Below the pieces are notes generated by a model. The model saw nothing but the letters and a program-made list of their open reading frames with translations. It did not search any database and was not told the origin of the DNA. Shown piece by piece: positions 7,797 to 15,449 of a stretch of 33,710 nucleotides of DNA. Position 1 is the first letter of the stretch. Every line of letters starts with the position of its first letter. The translations under genes and the position numbers were made by a program. This DNA is from a virus, in IMG/VR virus record IMGVR_UViG_3300044489_000211, positions 1-33,710 of that record, one strand, 5' to 3'.

Positions 7797-8617
7797 CAGC
7801 CCTGCGTCCAGATAGCGTGCCCGGTGATGTTCCCCGTCGTCGTGGTCGAGGGGATGAACACCAAGAACGGACAGGCGTTGTCGGGAATCGGAACCCTGCC
7901 TCCGGTCAGGACATCGACCGCATTGGGAACGTTGCCTGCCGTCAGCTCGAGCCGCGACAGGATGCGAAACAGGACCGTCTGGATAGAACCGGAGGTCCAG
8001 GTGGCAGAGAGCTTCAGCCCATCCGCCCTTCGGATCCCTACATCGCCCTGCGCCAGCCCCATGATAAAGAACGTCCCCTGGATCGGGCTGGCCGCGGTCG
8101 CGAATATGTTGTTCGAGCTGGCCCCCGTATTCCCGTCCTGGTCGGTGTAGTAGAGCGTGAGCGTAGGGGTCCCGGCGGCCGTCGCCGATGAAATCTCCAC
8201 CGCCGCATAGACGCCAAAACCTGACGCGGAGGCGTAGTTGTCCCGCGCCGGGATTGGGCAGGACCCGGTGAACGTCTGGGACGCGCTGGAGGTCACGTCA
8301 TAGCCGTTGTTGTGCCACAGCCGATCGCAGAGCATGAGCGTCCCAGCAATCAGCGCCTGGCCCTGGAACCTCGCCAGATAGGTGCTTCCGCTTGTCGGGT
8401 TCGTGAAGTCCATTTGACCCGTCCGGCGGATCGCCCCACCCCCGAGGACCTGCTCTCCGACCAGCCCAACCGAGGCGGCCGCCCCCGCAGCGGGGATGCC
8501 AGCCAGGTACCAGAGGGAATGTGCCCTTCCCGCCACTAGTGTTCCCGTGACGGCCTTGGCAATCTCCGCCGGCTGCGTCATGCCGGCGATGGCTTGGTCG
8601 ACAGTCGTGATGGCCAT
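7796..8617 (-). CDS. Putative virion protein, unknown family
   Basis: A 273-residue protein rich in Ala, Gly, Thr and Ser. The N-terminal 20 residues are helical (MAITTVDQAIAGMTQPAEIA); the rest shows strand-loop alternation with a segment near 130-170 (FGVYAAVEISSATAAG, LTLYYTDQDGN) that looks like a jelly-roll or Ig-like sandwich. No enzyme motif is visible. It begins two bases after the stop of the preceding gene and ends in a TGATG overlap with the repeat protein, so it is cotranscribed with tail genes. A decoration or appendage protein is the best guess. Confidence 0.5.
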   Translation of the reverse strand: MAITTVDQAIAGMTQPAEIAKAVTGTLVAGRAHSLWYLAGIPAAGAAASVGLVGEQVLGGGAIRRTGQMDFTNPTSGSTYLARFQGQALIAGTLMLCDRLWHNNGYDVTSSASQTFTGSCPIPARDNYASASGFGVYAAVEISSATAAGTPTLTLYYTDQDGNTGASSNNIFATAASPIQGTFFIMGLAQGDVGIRRADGLKLSATWTSGSIQTVLFRILSRLELTAGNVPNAVDVLTGGRVPIPDNACPFLVFIPSTTTTGNITGHAIWTQG

Positions 8618-8618
8618 G

Positions 8619-9062
8619 CTACACCGATCCGCTCATCGTCACCGAGGGCGTCACCTTCACCACGTCGCCGTTGTTCACGGTGACCGCCGACTGGTCGTCG
8701 AAGTTGGACTGATAGACACACGAGCCTGACGTGCAGGCCGTCGCCACAAAGAACCCGTTGACGGTCCCCCAGCCGGCGGTCGCGGTCGGGAAGGTCACCT
8801 GGGAATGGCTGACCTTCCGGCCCGTCCCGGAGGTCGAAGGGGTCCCCCAATTGGAGGCGGACAACCTCTGGCGGTCGTAGGCCCCCGTCCCCGGGGTGGG
8901 CTCGGTGATGTCGGCCATCGTCTGCGTCCGAGAAATCACTGCCGAGGCGGTCTGGGACGTGAACAGCCCGATATAGAGCGAACATGCGCCGTAGGCCGAG
9001 GCCGAGCGCGGGAACACCCCGAGGAAGAAATCGACACCCTGGTCAGGGAAGATGGCCGCCAT
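8619..9062 (-). CDS. Putative tail-fibre-like or decoration protein
   Basis: A 147-residue protein with the segment SLYIGLFTSQ, then DITEPTPGTGAYDRQRL and SNWGTP, an arrangement I have seen in small phage virion proteins that form beta-sandwich appendages. Three cysteines are grouped as GAC, TAC and GSC; the pair ATACTSGSC could form a disulfide. It lies after the HK97 gp10-like neck gene. No motif tells its exact role. Confidence 0.5.
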   Translation of the reverse strand: MAAIFPDQGVDFFLGVFPRSASAYGACSLYIGLFTSQTASAVISRTQTMADITEPTPGTGAYDRQRLSASNWGTPSTSGTGRKVSHSQVTFPTATAGWGTVNGFFVATACTSGSCVYQSNFDDQSAVTVNNGDVVKVTPSVTMSGSV

Positions 9063-9071
9063 AGGTCCCTC

Positions 9072-9605
9072 CTAGCTACCGTACATGGTCGAGTTCAGAA
9101 TCTCCTGGGACCCAGGTACGCCCAGGATCCCGTAAGCGTACAACGTCATTCCGGTCTTCAGGGCCGCCTGGTCGAGGGCCCGGCCGAAGTCTGGACGATC
9201 GATGGTCCGCTCAAGCCAGGGGTGACCAGAGACACCGACCGTCTTGATCTTGTACCACACCGGCCCGGCCGGAAGTCCGCGGTGCTCCGCCCATGCCTTG
9301 ATGGGGGCGAAGGGAACCCGCTCGATAGGACCAGTCCCGGTTTGCAGGATCCAGCCCGCATCCCATCCGCCCTTGTACTTCTTCCGAGGCCCGACCGTCA
9401 GCCTCTCGGGTTCAAGTGTGGCCGAGACGCTGTCCTGCAGCTCGCCCCGGTAGCGGTGCTGCTCCAGCGACTCCCGAATGATCGCCACCAGCTTGGTCCC
9501 CAGATGAGCCAGGTTGGCCTGGACGAACTGCGCCTTCAGGCCCGAGGCCTCGGCGAAGTTCGTCGCCATCTTGGACAGGCCGGACGTATCTACTGCAACT
9601 GACAT
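9072..9605 (-). CDS. HK97 gp10-like head-tail (neck/tail completion) protein
   Basis: A 177-residue protein with the pattern of the HK97 gp10 family: an N-terminal helix pair, then a segment with YRGELQDSVSATLE, RLTVGPRKKYKGGWDAGWILQTGTG and AWAEHRGLP, matching the family's 'G x L x x S x x x x' and 'G x x Y A x x x E x G T' order. These proteins join the head to the tail. The chosen ATG (9605) sits 16 bases inside the end of the upstream glycosyltransferase gene; a longer reading to 9671 would overlap that gene without a ribosome binding site. It has no cysteine. Confidence 0.6.
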   Translation of the reverse strand: MSVAVDTSGLSKMATNFAEASGLKAQFVQANLAHLGTKLVAIIRESLEQHRYRGELQDSVSATLEPERLTVGPRKKYKGGWDAGWILQTGTGPIERVPFAPIKAWAEHRGLPAGPVWYKIKTVGVSGHPWLERTIDRPDFGRALDQAALKTGMTLYAYGILGVPGSQEILNSTMYGS

Positions 9606-10783
9606 AGACGCCTCACCCACTCCACCGCCCGGTCCTTCGCCCCCGGGCCGGCGTTCATCCGGGCCGCCCAATCAGGCAAGGGCTTGGCTCGATCGATGAG
9701 AGCCGGCAGATCCCCTCCCCAGGTTCCCTCCGGGCCATCATCAGGGAACCTTGCTCCTGGGGTCCAGAGCTCGACGACAGGCTTGCCAAGGATGGCCGCC
9801 TCAAGGCCGTAGTTCGAGGCCGAAGGAACTACCACAACGTCAGAGGCTTGTAGCGCCCAGAACAAGCCGTCGCCCTTGTGAACAGCCCCCTTCACCCCGG
9901 CGTCCTTCATCTGGTCGGCATAGTGCTGCTGCCGGCTGGGATGCTCGCCGTAGTGGACGTGAACCATCAGGAACGCGTCGCGAACCTGGCAGGCGGAAAG
10001 AACCTCTGCCCAGCACCGACCCAATTCCGCCGGCCCGTCGCCCCAGGCGGCCGTCATCTGGTGCCAGGACGTCCCGTAGCCGATCACCTCTTTGCCCTCT
10101 GGAACGTGGAAGGCCCTCTTGGCGGCCGCCCGATCAGGAATGGCGTTGTCATAGAGGTAGTCGTACTGCGGCGTCCCAAGGATGGTGATACGCCCGGGGT
10201 CGGCGCCGCACTCGATATACCAGTCCCGCATATACTCCCCGGCCACACCCAGATAGTCGGCGCCTACCTGGCAATGAATGTCCCAGGGAGAGACCCGGAT
10301 GTAGTGGTTGGCGTGGGGGATATGCAGCACAGGGACTCCGATCGACCGGCCGAACTCGGAGAGCAGCCTGCCCTCGGTAGTCTGCTCCTCGTGCAACAGG
10401 ACCCCGGAAATCTTCCTGGCAGACGCAAGGGCCTCGATGGCATGCAGCCGGGCCAATGCACTCGTGACATGGTCATTGAACAGGACCGGCAGCCACCCCA
10501 GGAGCCCCTCGGACGTCAGAGACGGGACGCTGGGGTCGAGCTGGGCGGTTCCCGCTTTGCAAGCCCCCACGATGTCGGAAGTCGCCACCAGGGAGCCCAG
10601 CTTCGCCTCGGACACCATCGGCTCGGTCAACAGTTTCTCCAGGGCGATGACCTGCAGGCCCATGCTCTCGGCCATCTCGGCCGCGCCCGTCTGGAGAAAG
10701 GCAAGGTCGAAGTCCTTCGACAGGGGCTCCCACAGTTCGCGCAGGGTGTGCCCCCCAATGGTCAGCAGAACGGGCTTATCCAT
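9590..10783 (-). CDS. GT-B-fold glycosyltransferase or glycerophosphotransferase-like
   Basis: A 397-residue protein with the layout of GT-B enzymes related to UDP-GlcNAc 2-epimerase and CDP-glycerol glycerophosphotransferases. The first half carries GVPVLHIPHANHY and YLGVAGEYMRDWY, the second half VIGYGTSWHQMTAAW, then ALQASDVVVVPSASNYGLEA and GKPVVEL, the usual donor-binding end of the family. It would transfer an activated sugar or polyol phosphate. The start taken is the ATG at 10783, eight bases inside the previous gene; an ATG 15 bases earlier is also open. It is embedded in the head-tail operon together with another glycosyltransferase, which is unusual. The donor is not visible; a CMP-sugar from the 21-31 kb module is a hypothesis. 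Confidence 0.65.
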   Translation of the reverse strand: MDKPVLLTIGGHTLRELWEPLSKDFDLAFLQTGAAEMAESMGLQVIALEKLLTEPMVSEAKLGSLVATSDIVGACKAGTAQLDPSVPSLTSEGLLGWLPVLFNDHVTSALARLHAIEALASARKISGVLLHEEQTTEGRLLSEFGRSIGVPVLHIPHANHYIRVSPWDIHCQVGADYLGVAGEYMRDWYIECGADPGRITILGTPQYDYLYDNAIPDRAAAKRAFHVPEGKEVIGYGTSWHQMTAAWGDGPAELGRCWAEVLSACQVRDAFLMVHVHYGEHPSRQQHYADQMKDAGVKGAVHKGDGLFWALQASDVVVVPSASNYGLEAAILGKPVVELWTPGARFPDDGPEGTWGGDLPALIDRAKPLPDWAARMNAGPGAKDRAVEWVRRLCQLQ

Positions 10784-10964
10784 TCTGGGCCTCGGCATAG
10801 CGCCGGTTGATGGCGTCGAGCATGACGTACTCGATAACCCTCACGATGCTCACTCCTCGCCGTTCAAGCCGTCCGGCCGCCCATTCCCTGGCGATCCGGG
10901 TTGCCTTCTCGGTCCACGGCGCCGCCCCCTCTTCGAAGGGGTCATGCCTCTGCGTCTCTTCCAT
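10776..10964 (-). CDS. Small hypothetical protein between two glycosyltransferases
   Basis: A 62-residue, charged, mostly helical protein (EKATRIAREWAAGRLERRGVSIVRVIEYVMLDAINRRYAEA). I do not recognise it. It is flanked tightly by the two glycosyltransferase genes, overlapping the downstream one by eight bases. A small adaptor for one of them is possible but not supported by any motif. Confidence 0.45.
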   Translation of the reverse strand: MEETQRHDPFEEGAAPWTEKATRIAREWAAGRLERRGVSIVRVIEYVMLDAINRRYAEAQNG

Positions 10965-10985
10965 CGTCGCCTCCGCTCGACCTTC

Positions 10986-12251
10986 TCATTCCACATAGAT
11001 GGTTTCTGGCAGCCTCGCATTGGCCCTGCGGGACTGCTGCTCGGATGCAATACGGGCGTACAGGGCGATCAGCCGCTCGGCGTTGGCCTCCATCGTGAAC
11101 CGCTTCAGGGCCCATGCCTTCCGCCCCTGAGCCTCGGCCTTGTAGTGCTCCAGGCCCCGGATCCGCTCCGCCAAAGCGTCGTACCAGGCGTCCTCGCTCG
11201 ATGGGACGAGCTTCCCATACCGGCCCAACTCACGATAGGGCGCCCCGTCCGAGGCCACGAACGGAACTCCGCAGCAGACGTACTCGACGAGTTTCAGCCA
11301 GGACCTGCGCTCGTCGTAGGACACCTCCCGGTCAGGCGCCGACGTGAAGGTCGACGTCGGACGGAGATCAAGCGGGGCGATCCCGATGTCGAAGGTCGAC
11401 ACCACCAGGGGCCAATGGTCGGCCGCCACACCCCCATGACGCAGGAGCTGCTTCTCGGGCAGCTGGTTCAACAGGTAGTCCAGTCTCGTCTCGCTGCCGC
11501 AGAACTTGAAGAACACCTGGGGGAAGTCCGCCAGGATACGCTTCAGCGCCGGCAGGACCTGGGAGTAGACAAAGCCATCGATGTGCGAGATGGACCCGCC
11601 CCAGCCGATGCAGATTTGCCCCTCGGTCCCCAATCGCTTCCGGGTCCGCATGACAGGAGGGCTGGCGTCCGGCTCGTAGTCCACCAGGACGTCCGCCTCG
11701 CCCAGGGGCTTGGGCACGATCCCCTCATACAGCTTCAGGGCGGGGTAGTTCGGCCAGTAGTACCCAGGGACGACATCCGCCCAATCGGCCAGAATCTCAT
11801 GCGACGGCGAAATCAGGCCGTCGGCATGCCTCAAGCCCTCGGTCATCCGCTCGATCGGGGGAGGGTCAAACTGGAACTGATTGTCGATCCAGAACGGGTG
11901 GGCCGGGTTGGATGGCGGGATCCCAGGGTAGTGGTCGTCCAGGTCGACCAGGACGGTCTTCCCAACCGCCCGCCAGTATTCCATCGCGTCGTAGACTTCG
12001 GGGAAGATGACGTCCCGCTGAAACAGGACGATGTCACCCGCCCCTATCTTCCGCTGGACAAGGGGGTGGTGCAGGGACAGGGAAGTTCGCAGGTTGTAGA
12101 GGTTGGCGGTGTGGGGGAACCCCTTGGGGTTCGCCTCATGGACCGCATTGATGGCATTGGCCAGCAGGTGGCAACGCCACTCAGAGCAGTTCCATTCCTG
12201 CGGCGAGTCGGCGTACAGGTAGACAACGTGCATACCTCCAAATGCGTTCAT
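10986..12251 (-). CDS. Glycosyltransferase family 4-like (GT-B)
   Basis: A 421-residue GT-B enzyme. The N-terminal half contains GDIVLFQRDVIFPEVYDAMEYW and VLVDLDDHYPGIPPSN, then a strand-rich stretch; the C-terminal half has ICIGWGGSISHIDGF, STFDIGIAPL, and RRSWLKLVEYVCCGVPFVASDGAPY, the typical donor-site end of GT4 enzymes (E in LKxxEY, G-x-P-x-x-x-S). It would transfer a nucleotide-activated sugar. The ATG at 12251 follows GGAGAGG; MHVV at 12233 is an alternative start. It lies inside the virion operon, between the connector-like gene and neck genes, so its acceptor may be a virion protein. Acceptor and donor are not readable from sequence. Confidence 0.75.
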   Translation of the reverse strand: MNAFGGMHVVYLYADSPQEWNCSEWRCHLLANAINAVHEANPKGFPHTANLYNLRTSLSLHHPLVQRKIGAGDIVLFQRDVIFPEVYDAMEYWRAVGKTVLVDLDDHYPGIPPSNPAHPFWIDNQFQFDPPPIERMTEGLRHADGLISPSHEILADWADVVPGYYWPNYPALKLYEGIVPKPLGEADVLVDYEPDASPPVMRTRKRLGTEGQICIGWGGSISHIDGFVYSQVLPALKRILADFPQVFFKFCGSETRLDYLLNQLPEKQLLRHGGVAADHWPLVVSTFDIGIAPLDLRPTSTFTSAPDREVSYDERRSWLKLVEYVCCGVPFVASDGAPYRELGRYGKLVPSSEDAWYDALAERIRGLEHYKAEAQGRKAWALKRFTMEANAERLIALYARIASEQQSRRANARLPETIYVE

Positions 12252-12263
12252 GGCCTCTCCAGG

Positions 12264-12779
12264 TCATTGCGATTGGTCATCGGCCGGGTTCGAACCGAAG
12301 TCCCCGTCGAACACGCCCCCAAAGAACCTGGGAGCGACTCGGTCGGTGTCGTCCTCGACCGTCTCCTTGTCGGATTCGCTGATGCCGCCACCGTAGAACT
12401 TGCTCTCGGCCACACCAATTCCGGCCCGGGACAGGTCCATCAGGGCCAGCTCCTTCAGCCCGTCGTCGAATGCCTTCTTGAACGCCTCAGCCCTGGTGCG
12501 CTCACCGCTCGACGTCCGGGGGGATCCCCGGGCCAGCTCCGCCCTGTACGCGGCGTAGGTCGACTCAAGGTCGGCCACGAACCCAGCCACCCCTCCCGTA
12601 ACCGGCGTGGAGTAGCCCAGGGCGCCAAGGCGGGCTTCGATGAGCGCGCAACCCGACGACATGAAGCCGACGAGTTGCGCGCTCGAAGGGCGAATGGCAG
12701 TATCCAGCCCATCGAAGGACGATGCGCCGTTGAGCAGGTTCGGGATGAGGGCCGCCACCTGCGCGCAGGTCGAGTACAT
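12264..12779 (-). CDS. Head-tail connector-like protein
   Basis: A 171-residue protein whose first 75 residues form short helices ending in ALIEARLGALGYSTPVTG, the pattern of gp6-like and DUF1320-like head-tail adaptors (helix, then G-Y-x-x-P). The rest is an acidic, flexible tail. Cysteines occur in STC and SGC. The start overlaps the previous stop as TGATG. Position after the small head proteins fits an adaptor on the portal, but this is by pattern, not by a confirmed family match. Confidence 0.5.
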   Translation of the reverse strand: MYSTCAQVAALIPNLLNGASSFDGLDTAIRPSSAQLVGFMSSGCALIEARLGALGYSTPVTGGVAGFVADLESTYAAYRAELARGSPRTSSGERTRAEAFKKAFDDGLKELALMDLSRAGIGVAESKFYGGGISESDKETVEDDTDRVAPRFFGGVFDGDFGSNPADDQSQ

Positions 12780-13054
12780 CAGCGCATCCAGACGAACGCG
12801 CTGCCGGTGGTGATGTTCCCGACGTAGACCCCGCAGGCCGACACGAAGGGCCCAATCATCGGCACGGTCGTCCCCGCCAGGGCGTTCAGCGTGATGATCG
12901 AGGACGCCCCGCCAGTCGATCCGCTCGAACCCCAGAACGTGGCCGATGCGGCAGCCGCGCCGGCCACCAGGCCGAACCAGACTGGTCGCCGCTCGCTTCC
13001 CACCACGCAGCCCGCAGCCGTATAGGTGGATGCTCCGCCAGGAAGTTGGCTCAT
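12779..13054 (-). CDS. Small head-operon protein, unknown
   Basis: A 91-residue Gly/Ala/Ser-rich protein with a hydrophobic patch (VWFGLVAGAAAASATFW, about residues 25-41) that might be a buried helix or a weak membrane segment. It ends in a beta-like region with VSACGVYVGN. I do not recognise it. It lies ten bases after the preceding gene and overlaps the connector-like gene by one base. A head decoration or minor capsid role is a guess from position. Confidence 0.45.
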   Translation of the reverse strand: MSQLPGGASTYTAAGCVVGSERRPVWFGLVAGAAAASATFWGSSGSTGGASSIITLNALAGTTVPMIGPFVSACGVYVGNITTGSAFVWMR

Positions 13055-13064
13055 GCCAGCCTCC

Positions 13065-13424
13065 CTACGTCTTGACGGCCAGATACTGGATGACCGTCGT
13101 GGCCCCGGCTGCAGCCGCGCCGCCCGAGCCAGCGATGTATGCGAAGATCATCGACGCCACGCCCGCGCCAGGGCAGGTTGACACCAGGGCGATGCAGGGC
13201 GAGAATGTTCCTCGCGGGAACGCCTGCAGCACGTGGCTGGCCGTCAGGCCGGTGATGGAAACCTCCACCGTGGCCTGCGAGCCGGCGGTGTTGCCGGTGA
13301 AGGCCGGGCTGGTGAGCGACACCGAGCCGGCCAGGATGTTCTTCATGAACGTATCGGTCGAGGCCGAGCCGACGGACAAGCCGCCGGTCGCCAGGACCTT
13401 CAAACGAATCTTTCCACCAGGCAT
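13065..13424 (-). CDS. Small head-operon protein, probably structural
   Basis: A 119-residue protein with repeated Thr/Ser/Gly/Val strands (LTSPAFTGNTAGSQATVEVSI) and two cysteines (SPC, STC). No family is evident to me. It follows the major capsid gene after a 107-base spacer holding inverted repeats, and has an AGGAGGG motif before its ATG. A minor capsid or decoration protein is plausible. Confidence 0.45.
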   Translation of the reverse strand: MPGGKIRLKVLATGGLSVGSASTDTFMKNILAGSVSLTSPAFTGNTAGSQATVEVSITGLTASHVLQAFPRGTFSPCIALVSTCPGAGVASMIFAYIAGSGGAAAAGATTVIQYLAVKT

Positions 13425-13531
13425 GATGCCCTCCTAGTTCGAGTCCCCCCAGACGGCCCAGCACCCGCTGGGGGGAGATAGGGCCGGGGTGCATTGCTGG
13501 GTGCTTTGGCCCCCGGCCCTCGGCATTCAGA
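13425..13531 (-). terminator. Hairpin-bearing spacer after the major capsid gene
   Basis: The 107-base spacer holds two inverted repeats. Ten-base perfect arms lie at 13480-13489 (AGGGCCGGGG) and 13511-13520 around a 21-base loop, and six-base arms lie at 13457-13462 and 13467-13472 around a four-base loop. No T run follows on the minus strand, so this may be a weak terminator, an attenuator, or an RNA element that keeps capsid mRNA more abundant than the distal genes. Confidence 0.4.
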
Positions 13532-14455
13532 CTACGCAGCCGACTTGACGAGGTAGCCCGCGTCCGCGGCCGTGATGACGGCGTCCCAGCTCATGCGAGC
13601 CTCGACCACGTCCTGGTGCTCCTGGTCCTCACGGTAGCGGTTGACTTCCCGGCTCATGTACTGGAACACGTAGCCGGCCGCCGGCACGTCGACGGCGGGG
13701 GTCGCCGGGACGTAGCCGAGGAACAGGTGGTTGCCACCGATCATCGAGAGCGATGACGTCCCGCCCTCCTGGATGGTGTCGTAGATGGCGCTGGCGATCA
13801 GGAACTTCTCGACCCCGATCAGCTGGGCAACCGCCTGCGACGTCGCCACCGCAGGATTGCCCGGAGCGCCGCCGAACTTGATGCGGTCGACGATGTCCGG
13901 GTGGTTGCGCATGTAGCGCCAGAGACCGCGCCCGATCACCGCCACGTTGGGCTCGCGCCCGATCGCTGCGGCGACGGTGTAGACGCCCGTCTCGATGTCA
14001 CCCAGGGGATCGGACGCGTCCGAGCTCCACAGGGTGCCAGGGGTGGCCGAGCTCGACCAGCCCGTCCCGAACACCGCGCCAAGCACGTCAATCTCGACCG
14101 CCTTCAGGAGCTGGTCGGTGACGTATTCGGTGGCCGTGATCATCGGGCGCAGGGGCTCGTCGGCCATCTTCTGGACCTCGTCCGGGACACCCTTGGACAG
14201 CGCCTGCTCCACGCAGACGTAGGGCGTCTTGGACAGGGTGTACTCCGCCCGGCGGGCGCGCGTGCCGGGGGCCCGGATCCCCACCTCGTTCCGCATCCAG
14301 TCGGCCTTGGTGTAGATCCAGTAGTAGTTCGTCGCCTTCGGGACGCCCACGATCGGGAAGATCTGGTCCGCGATGTAGCCGCCGTTCCGGTAGGCGATGG
14401 AGACGTTGGTCAGGCCAACGTCGATGTGGACCTGTCGTTCAGTAGGGCTAGGCAT
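13532..14455 (-). CDS. Major capsid protein
   Basis: A 307-residue protein with the order expected of HK97-fold capsid subunits that lack a large N-terminal scaffold: SIAYRNGGYIADQIFPIVGVPKATNYYWIY near the start, an acidic helical middle (TEYVTDQLLKAVEIDVLGAVF), RGLWRYMRNHPDIVDRIKFG and LIASAIYDTI, then the C-terminal LGYVPA...DVPAAGYVFQYMSREVNRYRE. The ATG follows a near-perfect GAGGAGGTGA ribosome binding site, the strongest class in the window, as expected for the most abundant virion protein. The neighbours (protease-scaffold and decoration protein upstream) agree. Confidence 0.85.
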   Translation of the reverse strand: MPSPTERQVHIDVGLTNVSIAYRNGGYIADQIFPIVGVPKATNYYWIYTKADWMRNEVGIRAPGTRARRAEYTLSKTPYVCVEQALSKGVPDEVQKMADEPLRPMITATEYVTDQLLKAVEIDVLGAVFGTGWSSSATPGTLWSSDASDPLGDIETGVYTVAAAIGREPNVAVIGRGLWRYMRNHPDIVDRIKFGGAPGNPAVATSQAVAQLIGVEKFLIASAIYDTIQEGGTSSLSMIGGNHLFLGYVPATPAVDVPAAGYVFQYMSREVNRYREDQEHQDVVEARMSWDAVITAADAGYLVKSAA

Positions 14456-14466
14456 CAGTCACCTCC

Positions 14467-14895
14467 TCAGCTCGTTCCGAGGGTCGCGCCGCAGGCCGAC
14501 ACGATGCCCAGGATCACCACGTTGCCGAGGAAGGAACCATCAGCCGTGGTCTGCCGCGCGTCGAAATAGCGGGCGAACGGGTTGTCGACACCGATCGTCT
14601 CGATCGGCTCCAGAGCACCATCCGAGGCCGCCTTCAGGAACTTGCCGTTCTTGAGGTAGCAGCTGTTCACACGAACCTTGGCCTTGGTCGGTCCGAAGAT
14701 CACAACCTCCGCAGCCTGGCCCGCGCTCGGATCGTTCACCAGGACCCCGGCCGGGATCGGGTTGCAGGCCGAAGTCACAGCGCCGACATACCCACCGGTC
14801 GAGGCCGGGGCGACCAGCTGCCACTGCTTCGTGGTGAGGTCAGTGTCGGCGGTGAACGGAACGGGCTTGACTCCAAAATCCCATGCGCTTGCCAT
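14467..14895 (-). CDS. Head decoration protein (DUF2190-like)
   Basis: A 142-residue protein between protease-scaffold and major capsid genes, the standard place for a capsid cement or decoration protein. The sequence shows the short beta-barrel pattern of that group: VAPASTGGYVGAVTSAC, then PAGVLVNDPSAGQAAEVVIFGPTKAKV (the GVL-x-N-D-P-x-x-G element). The C-terminal third has a strand pair ending VVILGIVSACG. Three cysteines lie in SAC, NSC and SAC. The ATG has AGGAGGTGA upstream. It probably stabilises the capsid after expansion. Confidence 0.7.
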   Translation of the reverse strand: MASAWDFGVKPVPFTADTDLTTKQWQLVAPASTGGYVGAVTSACNPIPAGVLVNDPSAGQAAEVVIFGPTKAKVRVNSCYLKNGKFLKAASDGALEPIETIGVDNPFARYFDARQTTADGSFLGNVVILGIVSACGATLGTS

Positions 14896-14906
14896 CCGTC
14901 ACCTCC

Positions 14907-15449
14907 TCACGCCAACTCGGGATGCAGCTTGCTGGCCTTCGCCAGAGCATCCGAGTAGGACAGTTTCTCGCTGGCGACCAGGCCATCGGCCAGTTCGTGC
15001 AAAGGGGCGCCATCGTTGGATTGCGACGTCCCCGCCTCGGCCATGACGGCCTTGGCTGCGGCGTCGGCGCCGGCGAGCACCTTGCGGAGCCACTCGGCGA
15101 CTTCGGGCTTCAGGCCCTCCAGCTCGGCCATGCCCTCAGCGAACTCCTCAGGCTGGATCGCCAGGGCCTTGAATGCCTCGGCCTCCACCTTCAGCGCCGC
15201 CTTGCGGGCAGCCAGCTTCTCGGCCTTCATGTCGGCCTCGAGCTTGTCAGCCCGAGCCTTCTCGGCCGCCAGGGCGTCGGTCGACGCCTTCAACTTGGCC
15301 TCGAACTCCTCTTTCTCCATGTCCACCTCCGCCTTTTCGGCCGGGATAGGTTCGGGTGCCGGTTCCGGCTCAGGCACCGGCTCGTCACCCTTCAAGCCGA
15401 GCAGCTGACGCAGCCCGGTCCGTAGCGACTCAATCAAGATCGTATCCAT
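14907..15449 (-). CDS. Nested in-frame scaffold protein (internal start)
   Basis: Inside the protease-scaffold gene an ATG at 15449 (residue 210, MDTILIES) has AGGAG six bases upstream, and another at 15320 (residue 253, MEKEEF) has GGAGG five bases upstream. Both are in frame and would give the helical scaffold region without the protease (180 or 137 residues). Mu gene Z and lambda Nu3 are known nested scaffolds of this kind. That these starts are used here is inference; the entry uses the longer version. Confidence 0.5.
   Translation of the reverse strand: MDTILIESLRTGLRQLLGLKGDEPVPEPEPAPEPIPAEKAEVDMEKEEFEAKLKASTDALAAEKARADKLEADMKAEKLAARKAALKVEAEAFKALAIQPEEFAEGMAELEGLKPEVAEWLRKVLAGADAAAKAVMAEAGTSQSNDGAPLHELADGLVASEKLSYSDALAKASKLHPELA

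Noticed and set aside
10986-12251. Glycosyltransferase as part of a DNA base modification system
   Set aside because: The sequence resembles GT4 enzymes of surface sugars rather than DNA glucosyltransferases, and no modified-base synthesis gene is in the window.
10308-12827. 839-residue plus-strand open frame across the glycosyltransferase and connector genes
   Set aside because: Same antisense effect; it spans three clear minus-strand genes and has no recognisable domain.
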